Part shown: positions 17,512 to 24,888 of the stretch, one piece after another
How the letters are laid out: each line of letters starts with the position of its first letter
Numbering within the stretch: position 1 is the first letter of the stretch
The notes under the pieces: generated by a model
Databases searched by the model: none
What the model was told of the DNA's origin: nothing
Seen by the model: the letters and a program-made list of their open reading frames with translations, nothing else
DNA from: an uncultured Eubacteriaceae bacterium
GTDB taxonomy: Bacteria > Bacillota > Clostridia > Lachnospirales > CAG-274
DNA: 64,000 nucleotides
Assembly (NCBI GenBank): GCA_947167715.1
Contig: CAMVJD010000005.1
Coordinates: forward strand, 39,410-103,409
Reading direction: 5' to 3'
Made by a program: the position numbers and the translations under genes

Positions 17512-17540
17512 TTGCATTTTATATTTATGTGTGATATTAT
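17512..17540 (+). promoter_or_regulatory. Promoter of the ireB-ruvX-DUF1292 operon
   Basis: TTGCAT (17512-17517), a 17-base spacer and TATTAT (17535-17540). Confidence 0.65.
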
Positions 17541-17607
17541 TAAAATAGTATTTTGTGTTCGGATATAATCGAATATGCTTTTTATAAGCAAAGAAGGAGT
17601 GATCTGT

Positions 17608-17919
17608 ATGGATAAGAAATTAAACGAAACACAGGTAATGCCCGGCCTTAATGCCGCAATGAAAAAGGATAAGCGTCATGCACGCAGGATAATGCTTGCA
17701 CAGGGCCCCGTATACGAGGTAATAGCGGAGGTTTGCGATGCACTTATAGAAAAGGGCTATAACCCCATAAATCAGATAGTGGGCTATATTCTTTCGGGCG
17801 ATCCGACATATATAACAAGCTATAAAAACGCGCGCACCATTATGTCAAAGCTGGAGCGTGACGAGCTGTTGGAGGAATTTGTAAATTATTATCTTGAAAA
17901 CAACGATCTGGCGGAGTGA
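17608..17919 (+). CDS. ireB: IreB family regulatory phosphoprotein
   Basis: About 103 residues of the UPF0297/IreB family, beginning [12 protein letters not shown]. Conserved AYE-like features are [36 protein letters not shown] (positions about 35-70), characteristic of the family. IreB is phosphorylated by a PASTA Ser/Thr kinase in Enterococcus and helps control envelope stress and cephalosporin resistance. The frame opens further upstream but GAAGGAG fits the ATG at 17608. The ireB-ruvX-DUF1292 order is a conserved Firmicutes block. Confidence 0.93.
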   Translation: MDKKLNETQVMPGLNAAMKKDKRHARRIMLAQGPVYEVIAEVCDALIEKGYNPINQIVGYILSGDPTYITSYKNARTIMSKLERDELLEEFVNYYLENNDLAE

Positions 17920-17921
17920 TC

Positions 17922-18356
17922 ATGCGTATACTCGGTTTGGATTTCGGAGAAAAAACGATAGGCGCGGCAGTAAGCGACCCCTTTGGCTGGACAGCACAGG
18001 GGCTTGAGATAATACGGCGCAAGGAGGAGAACAACCTTGTTGCAAGCATTGCCCGCCTTAAAGAAATATGCACAGAATACACGGTCGAGCTTATTGTGCT
18101 TGGCTGTCCCAAAAATATGAACAATACCGAGGGCCCGCGTGTTGAAAAGACAATGCAGTTCAAGCGCAGGCTTGAAAAGGAGTTAAAACTGCCCGTGGAG
18201 CTGTGGGACGAGCGCTTGTCCACGGTCGGTGCGGAAAGAACGCTTTTGGAGGCGGATATTTCGCGCGCAAAGCGCAAAAAGGTGATAGACAAGCAGGCGG
18301 CTGTCTTTATTTTACAAGGCTGGCTTGACTGCAACGCAAATAAGTTTAAAAATTAA
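17922..18356 (+). CDS. ruvX: Holliday junction resolvase-like protein RuvX/YqgF
   Basis: The 144-residue RNase-H-fold protein begins [19 protein letters not shown], containing the first acidic catalytic residue. [18 protein letters not shown] and [14 protein letters not shown] hold the other family motifs, and [17 protein letters not shown] holds the last Asp. YqgF proteins act in 16S pre-rRNA 5' processing in many bacteria. The ATG at 17922 follows the ireB stop by 2 bases, with GGAG within ireB; a GTG at 17916 is a less likely start. Confidence 0.93.
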   Translation: MRILGLDFGEKTIGAAVSDPFGWTAQGLEIIRRKEENNLVASIARLKEICTEYTVELIVLGCPKNMNNTEGPRVEKTMQFKRRLEKELKLPVELWDERLSTVGAERTLLEADISRAKRKKVIDKQAAVFILQGWLDCNANKFKN

Positions 18357-18372
18357 GGAGTTATTTTATCAA

Positions 18373-18696
18373 ATGAACGATGACAAGCTGAACATTGACG
18401 AGCTTAATTTATTTGAGGGTCAGGATGAGACCTACGAACTGGTGACAATGACAGATGATGACGGCACCGAGACCGATTTTTTTGTGGTGGACGGCATTGA
18501 CTATAAAGACACAAAGTATCTTTTGCTTGTAAAAGCAGAGGATTTTGACAAGGACGAGCCCGAGGCCTTTATCTTTAAAGAGGTTGAAACGGACGGTGAA
18601 AACTGCACCTACGAGCCCGTTGAGGACGATGAGGAATACAACAAAATACTTGTGCTTTTGCAGGACGAGGACGCAGAGTACGAGATGAAGTTTTAA
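18373..18696 (+). CDS. DUF1292 domain protein
   Basis: About 107 acidic residues. The motif YELVTMTDDDGTETDFFVVD and the C-terminal EYNKILVLLQDEDAE match DUF1292, a small protein nearly always downstream of ruvX in Firmicutes; the function is unknown. AAGGAG lies unusually far (about 12 bases) from the ATG, but no closer start codon is in frame. Confidence 0.88.
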   Translation: MNDDKLNIDELNLFEGQDETYELVTMTDDDGTETDFFVVDGIDYKDTKYLLLVKAEDFDKDEPEAFIFKEVETDGENCTYEPVEDDEEYNKILVLLQDEDAEYEMKF

Positions 18697-18801
18697 AGCG
18701 CGGACTACATAAGGATATTTTATGCTGCAAGGGGATGTCAAAAAAATGACATAATTCGACCCCTTTATTTCCGTGCGTGCATTTACAAAGAGGTGATAGA
18801 T

Positions 18802-19215
18802 ATGATGTTATATGAATATCACTTTGATTGGGCATTTTTGATAGGCTTGTTTCTTGTATGCGGAGTACTTGCGGCAAGAGGTATATGGATGCTGAAACGC
18901 GCAAAAAAGGCCGCAGGCAGGTTTTTTCAGGCAGCATCGCTCGGTTTTATAGTCTTGTTTTTTTGCGGCGCCTTTCTTACGGTCACATTAAGCCATATCT
19001 CAATAAAGACACAGCTAAAAAGCGGGCAATACAAAACGGTCAGCGGCAATATCCGATATAAAGAGGGTGCGCCCGCCTCAAAAAAATTTACGGTGGACGG
19101 CATTTATTTTTTTGAACACCGCCTTGACTACAGAAAAATAAAAAACGGACAATATATAACCGTAGCTTACATCCCCGGCACACATTCAAATACAATACTT
19201 TTTATTAAAGGATAA
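18802..19215 (+). CDS. Small membrane protein, DUF3592-like
   Basis: About 137 residues, with TM segments at about 9-27 and 46-66 and a C-terminal extracytoplasmic beta-rich part (YKTVSGNIRYKEGAPASKKF and GQYITVAYIPGTHSNTILF). The pattern of two TMs with a 'Y.V.Y.PG....L' strand resembles DUF3592-type proteins. AGAGGTG precedes the ATG at 18802; a GTG at 18793 overlaps it. A weak hairpin (AAGGGG / CCCCTT, about 18730-18766) lies upstream, perhaps a terminator for the ruvX operon. Confidence 0.72.
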   Translation: MMLYEYHFDWAFLIGLFLVCGVLAARGIWMLKRAKKAAGRFFQAASLGFIVLFFCGAFLTVTLSHISIKTQLKSGQYKTVSGNIRYKEGAPASKKFTVDGIYFFEHRLDYRKIKNGQYITVAYIPGTHSNTILFIKG

Positions 19216-19226
19216 TATAAAACTAA

Positions 19227-19536
19227 GGAAACACTGATCTATAGGATACCAAAAATAATTTTACACATATAGCCGAAACGCGCGACAAGCGCGTACAGGC
19301 TCAACATCTACCGCCGAAATTCCGGTAGGGATTTCGGCATAATGCTTAACGGCTCTGATTGCTATTTTCCGCTATAGCCGAAACGCGCGACAAGCGCGTA
19401 CAGGCTCAACTGCTGCCGGCGAAATTCCGGTAGGGATTTCGCCATGATTCAAGCGGAAGAATACGCATGGTCGCCTACAAATGTGCCGCCTCCGGCTAAA
19501 ATTATTTTTGCTTTTTTGAATTAAATCAGTGTTTCC
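19227..19536. mobile_element. 310-bp MITE with IS5-like terminal features
   Basis: The element is bounded by perfect 12-base terminal inverted repeats GGAAACACTGAT / ATCAGTGTTTCC; the inverted similarity extends inside to AAAAATAATTTTA / TAAAATTATTTTT. It is flanked by direct repeats CTAA (19223-19226 and 19537-19540), matching the YTAR target duplicated by IS5-group transposases. Inside are two near-identical copies of a roughly 70-base unit (from 19269 and 19374), each containing ATAGCCGAAACGCGCGACAA and a hairpin around ATTCCGGTAGGGAT. There is no transposase ORF. The right end is 11 bases from the RNase J ribosome site. Confidence 0.88.
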
Positions 19537-19561
19537 CTAACACAGAAAAGGAGTGAATGTC

Positions 19562-21304
19562 TTGGCATTTAGTATTAAAAAACCACAATTAAAAACAAAA
19601 AAGGCGGCGGCACCGCGCGTACCTGCGGCACCAAAGCCCAAATTAAAGGTAATACCCCTTGGAGGCTTACACGAGATAGGCAAAAACATAACCGCATTTG
19701 AGTATGAGGACGAAATTATAATAGTCGATTGCGGCGTTGCCTTTCCCGAGGATGATATGCCGGGTATCGACCTTGTTATCCCCGATTTTTCGTATCTTGT
19801 AAAAAACAAGGACAAGATACTGGGCGTTGTGCTTACCCACGGTCACGAGGACCATATCGGCTCACTGCCCTATTTTTTCAGGGAGATAAACGTACCCGTA
19901 TACGGTACAAGGCTTACCATCGGTCTTGTGGAAACGAAATTAAAGGAACACAATTTATTGAACACGGTCGAGAGAGTAAACGTAAACGCAGGCGAAACGA
20001 TAACTCTCGGCAAAAATTTCAAGGTAGAGTTTATACGCTCCACCCACAGCATAGCGGATTCGGTGGCCTTGGCGATATTTACCCCCGCAGGTCTTGTGGT
20101 ACATTCGGGCGACTTTAAAATTGACCACACCCCTATCCAGGGCGATCCCATCGACCTGCAGCGTTTTGCGGAGCTTGGCAAAAAAGGCGTTTTGCTTTTT
20201 ATGTGCGAAAGCACCAATGTTGAATTGCCCGGCTACACCATGAGCGAAAGCAATGTAGGCGCAATATTTAAAAAGATTTTTGACGAAAGCGAAAACCAGC
20301 GTATTATGGTAGCCACCTTCTCGTCAAATATCGACAGAATACAGCAAATAGTATACTGCGCAGCTGCACACAAAAGAAAGGTCTGTGTTATAGGCCGCAG
20401 TATGTCAAATGTCGTAAAGACCGCAATAGAGCTTGGATATCTTAAAATTGACGAAAATATGCTTATTGATGTCACCGAGCTTAACAAATATACCGACAGC
20501 CAGCTTGTTATTATAACCACCGGCAGTCAGGGCGAGACCATGTCGGCGCTGTCCCGCGTTGCAAGCGGTGACCACCGTCAGGTCGAGATACGCCCCGGCG
20601 ACAAGGTAATAATCAGCGCTACACCCATTCCCGGCAACGAGAAAAACGTGTACCGCGTTATAAATGAGCTGCTTAAAAAGGGTGCGGACGTAATTTACGA
20701 CGGCCTTATGGACGTACACGTTTCGGGGCACGCAAGGCAGGAGGAAATTAAGCTTTTGCATGCGCTTTTAAAGCCTAAATACGTTATGCCCGTTCACGGC
20801 GAATATAAAATGCTTATCCGTCACAGACAGCTTGTTACGGATATGGGTATGCCCAAGGAAAATGTATTTGTTATGGCAAACGGCGATGTGCTTGAAATAA
20901 ACAAGCAGGGCGGCAAAATTTTACCCGCCGCCGTTCAAAGCGGTCAGGTATTTGTGGACGGCCTTGGCGTAGGCGATGTCGGAAACATAGTTTTGCGCGA
21001 CAGAAAGCACCTTTCGCAGGACGGCCTTATGATAGTTGTTGTGGCTATGGAAAAATACAGCGGCAATATTTTAAGCGGCCCCGATATCATCAGCCGCGGC
21101 TTTGTATATGTACGCGAGTCCGAGCAGCTTATGGTCGAGGCGCGCGAGGTGGTAAGCGAGGCACTTGACGGTCTTGACAGCAGAAACATCAACGACTGGA
21201 GCTATATTAAGACAGTCATCAAGGATACCCTGCGCGACTTCCTTTGGAAAAAGACCAAGCGCAGCCCTATGATACTGCCGATAATAACGGAGATCAATTT
21301 ATAA
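19562..21304 (+). CDS. rnj: Ribonuclease J
   Basis: RNase J is a metallo-beta-lactamase/beta-CASP ribonuclease with 5'-3' exonuclease and endonuclease activity on mRNA and rRNA. After a Lys/Pro/Ala-rich N-tail come PLGGLHEIGKN and the metal motif LTHGHEDHIGSLPYF; SGDFKIDHTP and the C-terminal VMPVHGEYKML supply further ligands. The roughly 580-residue length is normal. AAAGGAG is 8 bases ahead of the TTG at 19562; a GTG at 19553 overlaps that site. Because the MITE ends just upstream, the native promoter must lie inside or beyond the MITE. Confidence 0.95.
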   Translation: MAFSIKKPQLKTKKAAAPRVPAAPKPKLKVIPLGGLHEIGKNITAFEYEDEIIIVDCGVAFPEDDMPGIDLVIPDFSYLVKNKDKILGVVLTHGHEDHIGSLPYFFREINVPVYGTRLTIGLVETKLKEHNLLNTVERVNVNAGETITLGKNFKVEFIRSTHSIADSVALAIFTPAGLVVHSGDFKIDHTPIQGDPIDLQRFAELGKKGVLLFMCESTNVELPGYTMSESNVGAIFKKIFDESENQRIMVATFSSNIDRIQQIVYCAAAHKRKVCVIGRSMSNVVKTAIELGYLKIDENMLIDVTELNKYTDSQLVIITTGSQGETMSALSRVASGDHRQVEIRPGDKVIISATPIPGNEKNVYRVINELLKKGADVIYDGLMDVHVSGHARQEEIKLLHALLKPKYVMPVHGEYKMLIRHRQLVTDMGMPKENVFVMANGDVLEINKQGGKILPAAVQSGQVFVDGLGVGDVGNIVLRDRKHLSQDGLMIVVVAMEKYSGNILSGPDIISRGFVYVRESEQLMVEAREVVSEALDGLDSRNINDWSYIKTVIKDTLRDFLWKKTKRSPMILPIITEINL

Positions 21305-21414
21305 AGAATTATGTTCATTTATCAAAGGACATATCTACTGATGGGGTATGGCTTACAAAGTCCGTACCGGTAAAATATCTTGAGAAACTATCGTGATTTT
21401 TTCGAGGTGATATT

Positions 21415-21765
21415 ATGGATAAATTAGAAGAACTTGCAAAAGATATGGGGCGGCAGGTATCCTTGCTTATAAAGGACACGGACCGCTACAAGGAATATCA
21501 GAAGGCAAAGGCGGCGATATATGCCGACAAGCACCTTTTAAACAAGCTAAACGCCTTTCTTGCAAAGCACGTTCAGTTTTTGTACGATATGAAAAACGGC
21601 ACGGCCACCTTTGCACAGGAGCGTTATATGTCGCAGGAATTTCATAAATTGATGCTCAACAAAAATGTCAATATTTATTTTGAATCGGGTCTTTATTTTG
21701 TTGAGACATTGGCCGAATTTTATACCTTAAGCGTCAAGGACCTTGACATAGACCTGGGCTTTTAA
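21415..21765 (+). CDS. YlbF/YmcA family protein
   Basis: The 116-residue all-helical protein has the YlbF/YmcA (Com_YlbF) pattern: KDMGRQVSLLIKDTDRYKEY, then a helix with HLLNKLNAFLAKHVQFL. In Bacillus these proteins form a complex with RNase Y that affects mRNA maturation, which fits the position directly downstream of RNase J. GAGGTG precedes the ATG. The following hydrolase starts 3 bases after the stop. Confidence 0.85.
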   Translation: MDKLEELAKDMGRQVSLLIKDTDRYKEYQKAKAAIYADKHLLNKLNAFLAKHVQFLYDMKNGTATFAQERYMSQEFHKLMLNKNVNIYFESGLYFVETLAEFYTLSVKDLDIDLGF

Positions 21766-21767
21766 AA

Positions 21768-22484
21768 ATGTCGGTACATAACGGAAAAATACGCTCGGGC
21801 AGCGCCGATATATATTACGAGCTTTATGCAAACGACAAGCCAAAGACCCTTGTTTTGCTGCACGGCAACGCCGAAAGCGGAAAAAGCTTTACCAAGCATA
21901 TACCCATTTTAAGCGAGCATTATAATATTCTTGCAATAGACAGCCGCGGCCACGGCCAGTCAAGCGTGGGCGACGGGGAGCTTAGCCTTAACAAAATGGC
22001 CGACGACCTTGAAAACGTGCTTAATGCCCTTAAGCTTGATAAGGTTGATATTCTGGGCTTCAGCGACGGGGCAAATATAGCTATGCTTTTTGCGCCCAAA
22101 AACAACGATAAAATAAACAAACTGGTGCTGGTCGGCGGCAATCTTGACTACTCGGGCTTTAATTTAAGCACAAAGGTTTTGATTGCAATAGGCTATTTTT
22201 TGTCGTGGGTAAACCTTAAGATAGACAAAAACAATAAAATACAAAATGCCTATTACTACCTTATGTTTAAGGAGCCCCACATAAAACAGGGCGATATAAA
22301 CAAAATACAGGCGAAAACGCTGGTCATGGCGGGCAACAAGGATATGGTAAAGCCGTCACATACCCGCCTTATAGCAAACAGCATAAAAAACGGCATTTTA
22401 AAGCTGTACGACGGCGACCACTTCTTTATTTATAAGCAGCCCGAGAAGTTTTGCGAATATGTTATTGATTTTTTAAACAGCTGA
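21768..22484 (+). CDS. Alpha/beta hydrolase
   Basis: The 238-residue alpha/beta-hydrolase fold has an oxyanion-loop motif LLHGNAESGKSF (about 31-42), SRGHGQSS, a nucleophile elbow GFSDGAN (Ser about 98), an acid in VMAGNKDMVKP and a histidine in DGDHFFIYK. The triad is thus complete. It has no signal peptide and is probably a cytoplasmic esterase, lipase-like or C-C hydrolase; substrate unknown. It is coupled to ylbF by a 2-base gap. Confidence 0.9.
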   Translation: MSVHNGKIRSGSADIYYELYANDKPKTLVLLHGNAESGKSFTKHIPILSEHYNILAIDSRGHGQSSVGDGELSLNKMADDLENVLNALKLDKVDILGFSDGANIAMLFAPKNNDKINKLVLVGGNLDYSGFNLSTKVLIAIGYFLSWVNLKIDKNNKIQNAYYYLMFKEPHIKQGDINKIQAKTLVMAGNKDMVKPSHTRLIANSIKNGILKLYDGDHFFIYKQPEKFCEYVIDFLNS

Positions 22485-22509
22485 AAAGAATATATTTTTG
22501 ACAGTTTAA

Positions 22510-22535
22510 GCCGTCCCGATAAGGGGCGGCTTTTT
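22510..22535 (+). terminator. Terminator after the hydrolase
   Basis: GCCGTCCC / GGGGCGGC hairpin followed by TTTTT. Confidence 0.88.
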
Positions 22536-22570
22536 GTGTAAATTGAAATAAAAGTGAAATACGGAAATTA

Positions 22571-22599
22571 TTGCATAAAATATAATATTGTGATATAAT
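22571..22599 (+). promoter_or_regulatory. Promoter of the AI-2E transporter / CPBP operon
   Basis: TTGCAT (22571-22576), a 17-base spacer and TATAAT (22594-22599). The untranslated leader contains an inverted pair TTTACAGG / CCTGTAA (about 22612-22645). Confidence 0.7.
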
Positions 22600-22721
22600 T
22601 AGAATAGTGTCTTTACAGGTAAAGATAAAAGACGTGCCTGTAAGGATAAAAATGTTGAATATGATATAATATAAGGGACAAAAATACGCTTATAGGTGTG
22701 TATTTTTGTATAGGTGAAAAT

Positions 22722-23924
22722 ATGTTTAAATTTATAAAAGATGAAAATTTAAAACGCAGTCTTTATTTACTTATTGTGGTGCTTATATCCATTACATTTT
22801 ATAGGGCAACGGAGAATTTGCATATACCGGAGTTTTTCCCGGTAGTATTCAGGGTGCTGTCTCCGTTTATTATAGGCATTATTTTCGCTTATATTTTAAA
22901 TGCGCCCGTAAGGTTTCTTGAAAACAAGGTATTTAAAAAAATATTTAAGCCCAAAAAGGGCAATGACGAAAAAACGCTTAAGGCTAACGAGCGCAAGCGC
23001 GCAATGGCGCGCAACGGCGCAATAATAACCGCTATGGTGCTGGTTGTGGGTATTGTTATATGGATGATAGCATACATTGTGCCCGAAATTATTTTAAGTG
23101 TGCAGAAAATACTTGATTTTCTTAAAAATCTGGACTATATAAATATCCGCTTTTATATTGCAAGACTTGGTGCAAAATATAATATCCGTTTTACCGAGCA
23201 TGATTACGAAAAGCTGTTTTCTGCTTTTACGGATGTTTTAAATTCCCTTATGGACGGACTTAAATATCTGCCGGATATGGTGCAGTCGGTGGTCGGCTAT
23301 ACCATAGATTTTGCAAAGACCTTTGTAAATGGAATAATCGGCATATTTGTGGCGTTTTATATTCTTTCGGATAAGGAAAACGTACTTAAAAAATGCGATA
23401 CCTTCGCATATGTTATCTTGCCGCGCAAGGGCGTAAGGACGTTAAGGGATTTTGCTTATGCGCTGAATAATTCGTTTGAAAGCTTTTTTGTGGGCAAGCT
23501 TATGGACTCTGTTATAATTGGTCTTATATTCTTTGCGGGCGCTGTTATATTGGACCTTCCGTATCCGCTGTTATTAAGCCTTGTTATTGGCGTTACAAAT
23601 ATGATACCCTATTTCGGTCCGTTTATCGGTGCGGTACCCGTGGCAATACTGGTGCTTTTTGTAAGCCCCGTAAAATGCCTGTGGGTAATAATATTTATAG
23701 TGGTGCTTCAGCAGTTTGACGGCGTTATACTGGGCCCCAAGATCCTTGGCGATTCTATCGGCGTAAAGCCGCTTGCGGTAATTTTTGCCATTATTGTCGG
23801 CGGCGCGGTAGCGGGACCTTTGGGTATGTTTTTCGGTGTCCCCATTTTTGCCGTTATTATACGAAGCATATTGGAATTTGGCGAAATGCGCAAAAATAAA
23901 ACAGGGGGTGCGGCAAATGGATAA
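22722..23924 (+). CDS. AI-2E family transporter
   Basis: About 400 residues with two N-terminal TM segments, a Lys-rich cytoplasmic loop, another TM, a long soluble region (about 130-200) and then four to five C-terminal TMs including GVTNMIPYFGPFIGAVP, the family signature (PF01594). Members export AI-2, act as Na+/H+ antiporters or have unknown substrates, so no specific function is claimed. The ATG at 22722 fits the family N-terminus; an upstream in-frame start has no ribosome site. It overlaps the next gene by 8 bases. Confidence 0.9.
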   Translation: MFKFIKDENLKRSLYLLIVVLISITFYRATENLHIPEFFPVVFRVLSPFIIGIIFAYILNAPVRFLENKVFKKIFKPKKGNDEKTLKANERKRAMARNGAIITAMVLVVGIVIWMIAYIVPEIILSVQKILDFLKNLDYINIRFYIARLGAKYNIRFTEHDYEKLFSAFTDVLNSLMDGLKYLPDMVQSVVGYTIDFAKTFVNGIIGIFVAFYILSDKENVLKKCDTFAYVILPRKGVRTLRDFAYALNNSFESFFVGKLMDSVIIGLIFFAGAVILDLPYPLLLSLVIGVTNMIPYFGPFIGAVPVAILVLFVSPVKCLWVIIFIVVLQQFDGVILGPKILGDSIGVKPLAVIFAIIVGGAVAGPLGMFFGVPIFAVIIRSILEFGEMRKNKTGGAANG

Positions 23925-24870
23925 ACCCTCAAGCTCAAATGCTTTTATGCTGGGCTTTCTTATATATTCGGGGTGTTTGCCGTTTTTTGTACTGTTTTTG
24001 CATATTTTGGGTGTTGTGGACACTCAGGATGCCGATTTTCAAAAATATATCACACTTTTTCAGCATTTGCTTATTTTTGCGGTGCCTGTGGCCTTTTATT
24101 GTATCGTTACCAAAAACAGGCTGCGCGATATAGTGCCGCATCAGCCGCTGTCTTTTAAAAATACGGTCCTTATTGTTTTTATAGCGCTGTTTACAATACC
24201 GCTTATGATGTGGGTAGGCGTAATAACGGATTTTTTTGTGGAGGATACCATAAGCGATTCTATAAACGATATGATGCAAAATTATTCTATGGGCTATCTT
24301 ACCGTGGCAATTGCCGTTATGCCCGGCGTTTTTGAGGAGCTTGTATTTAGGGGTATGATAATGTCGGGCTATAAGCGCACCGGGCTTATAAGGTCCTCGG
24401 TGGCGGCAGCCTTTTTGTTTGGTGTAATGCATTTAAGCCTGACACAGCTTTTTTATGCTATGGCTGCGGGCGTGATATTCGGTATATTGGTGCATTACAG
24501 CAATTCGATATATTCGTCGATGCTGGCACATTTTGTTATAAACGGCGTTCAGGCAGTCTGGTCAAAGCTGGCCTTTGTCTACGGCAGCGACGAGATCGCG
24601 GAAACAGCCGAGGAGACTCCGTTTATAGAAATTTTTGGCGCTGTGACGCTGATGGTTGCTTTTACGCTGCCGGTATTGATACTTTTGCTGTATGCGTATA
24701 TTCACATCAACAAAGGCAAAAATATTGATTATAAATATTCGCTGACGGATAAAGAGGAGTTTGTATGTGAGCTTGAAGCGGGCAGGGGAAAAATAATAGA
24801 TATATTTTTTATATTGACTGTTGTTTTTTATGTGCTTTATATAGCGATGATGTCATTTCTTGCAAAATAA
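23917..24870 (+). CDS. CPBP family intramembrane metalloprotease
   Basis: About 317 residues with roughly 8 hydrophobic segments. The CPBP/Abi catalytic motif EELVFRG (about 153-159) is followed by FGVMHLS (His) and the third motif HFVINGVQA. Such proteases include prenyl-protein peptidases and bacteriocin self-immunity proteins. AGGGGGTG lies just ahead of the ATG at 23917, inside the AI-2E gene, so the pair is translationally coupled. Substrate unknown. Confidence 0.9.
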   Translation: MDKPSSSNAFMLGFLIYSGCLPFFVLFLHILGVVDTQDADFQKYITLFQHLLIFAVPVAFYCIVTKNRLRDIVPHQPLSFKNTVLIVFIALFTIPLMMWVGVITDFFVEDTISDSINDMMQNYSMGYLTVAIAVMPGVFEELVFRGMIMSGYKRTGLIRSSVAAAFLFGVMHLSLTQLFYAMAAGVIFGILVHYSNSIYSSMLAHFVINGVQAVWSKLAFVYGSDEIAETAEETPFIEIFGAVTLMVAFTLPVLILLLYAYIHINKGKNIDYKYSLTDKEEFVCELEAGRGKIIDIFFILTVVFYVLYIAMMSFLAK

Positions 24871-24888
24871 TCACAACGGAGGAACCAG

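Noticed and set aside
19269..19445. Tandem about-70-base units as a CRISPR array
   Set aside because: Only two copies, inside terminal inverted repeats with a target duplication; it is a MITE interior.
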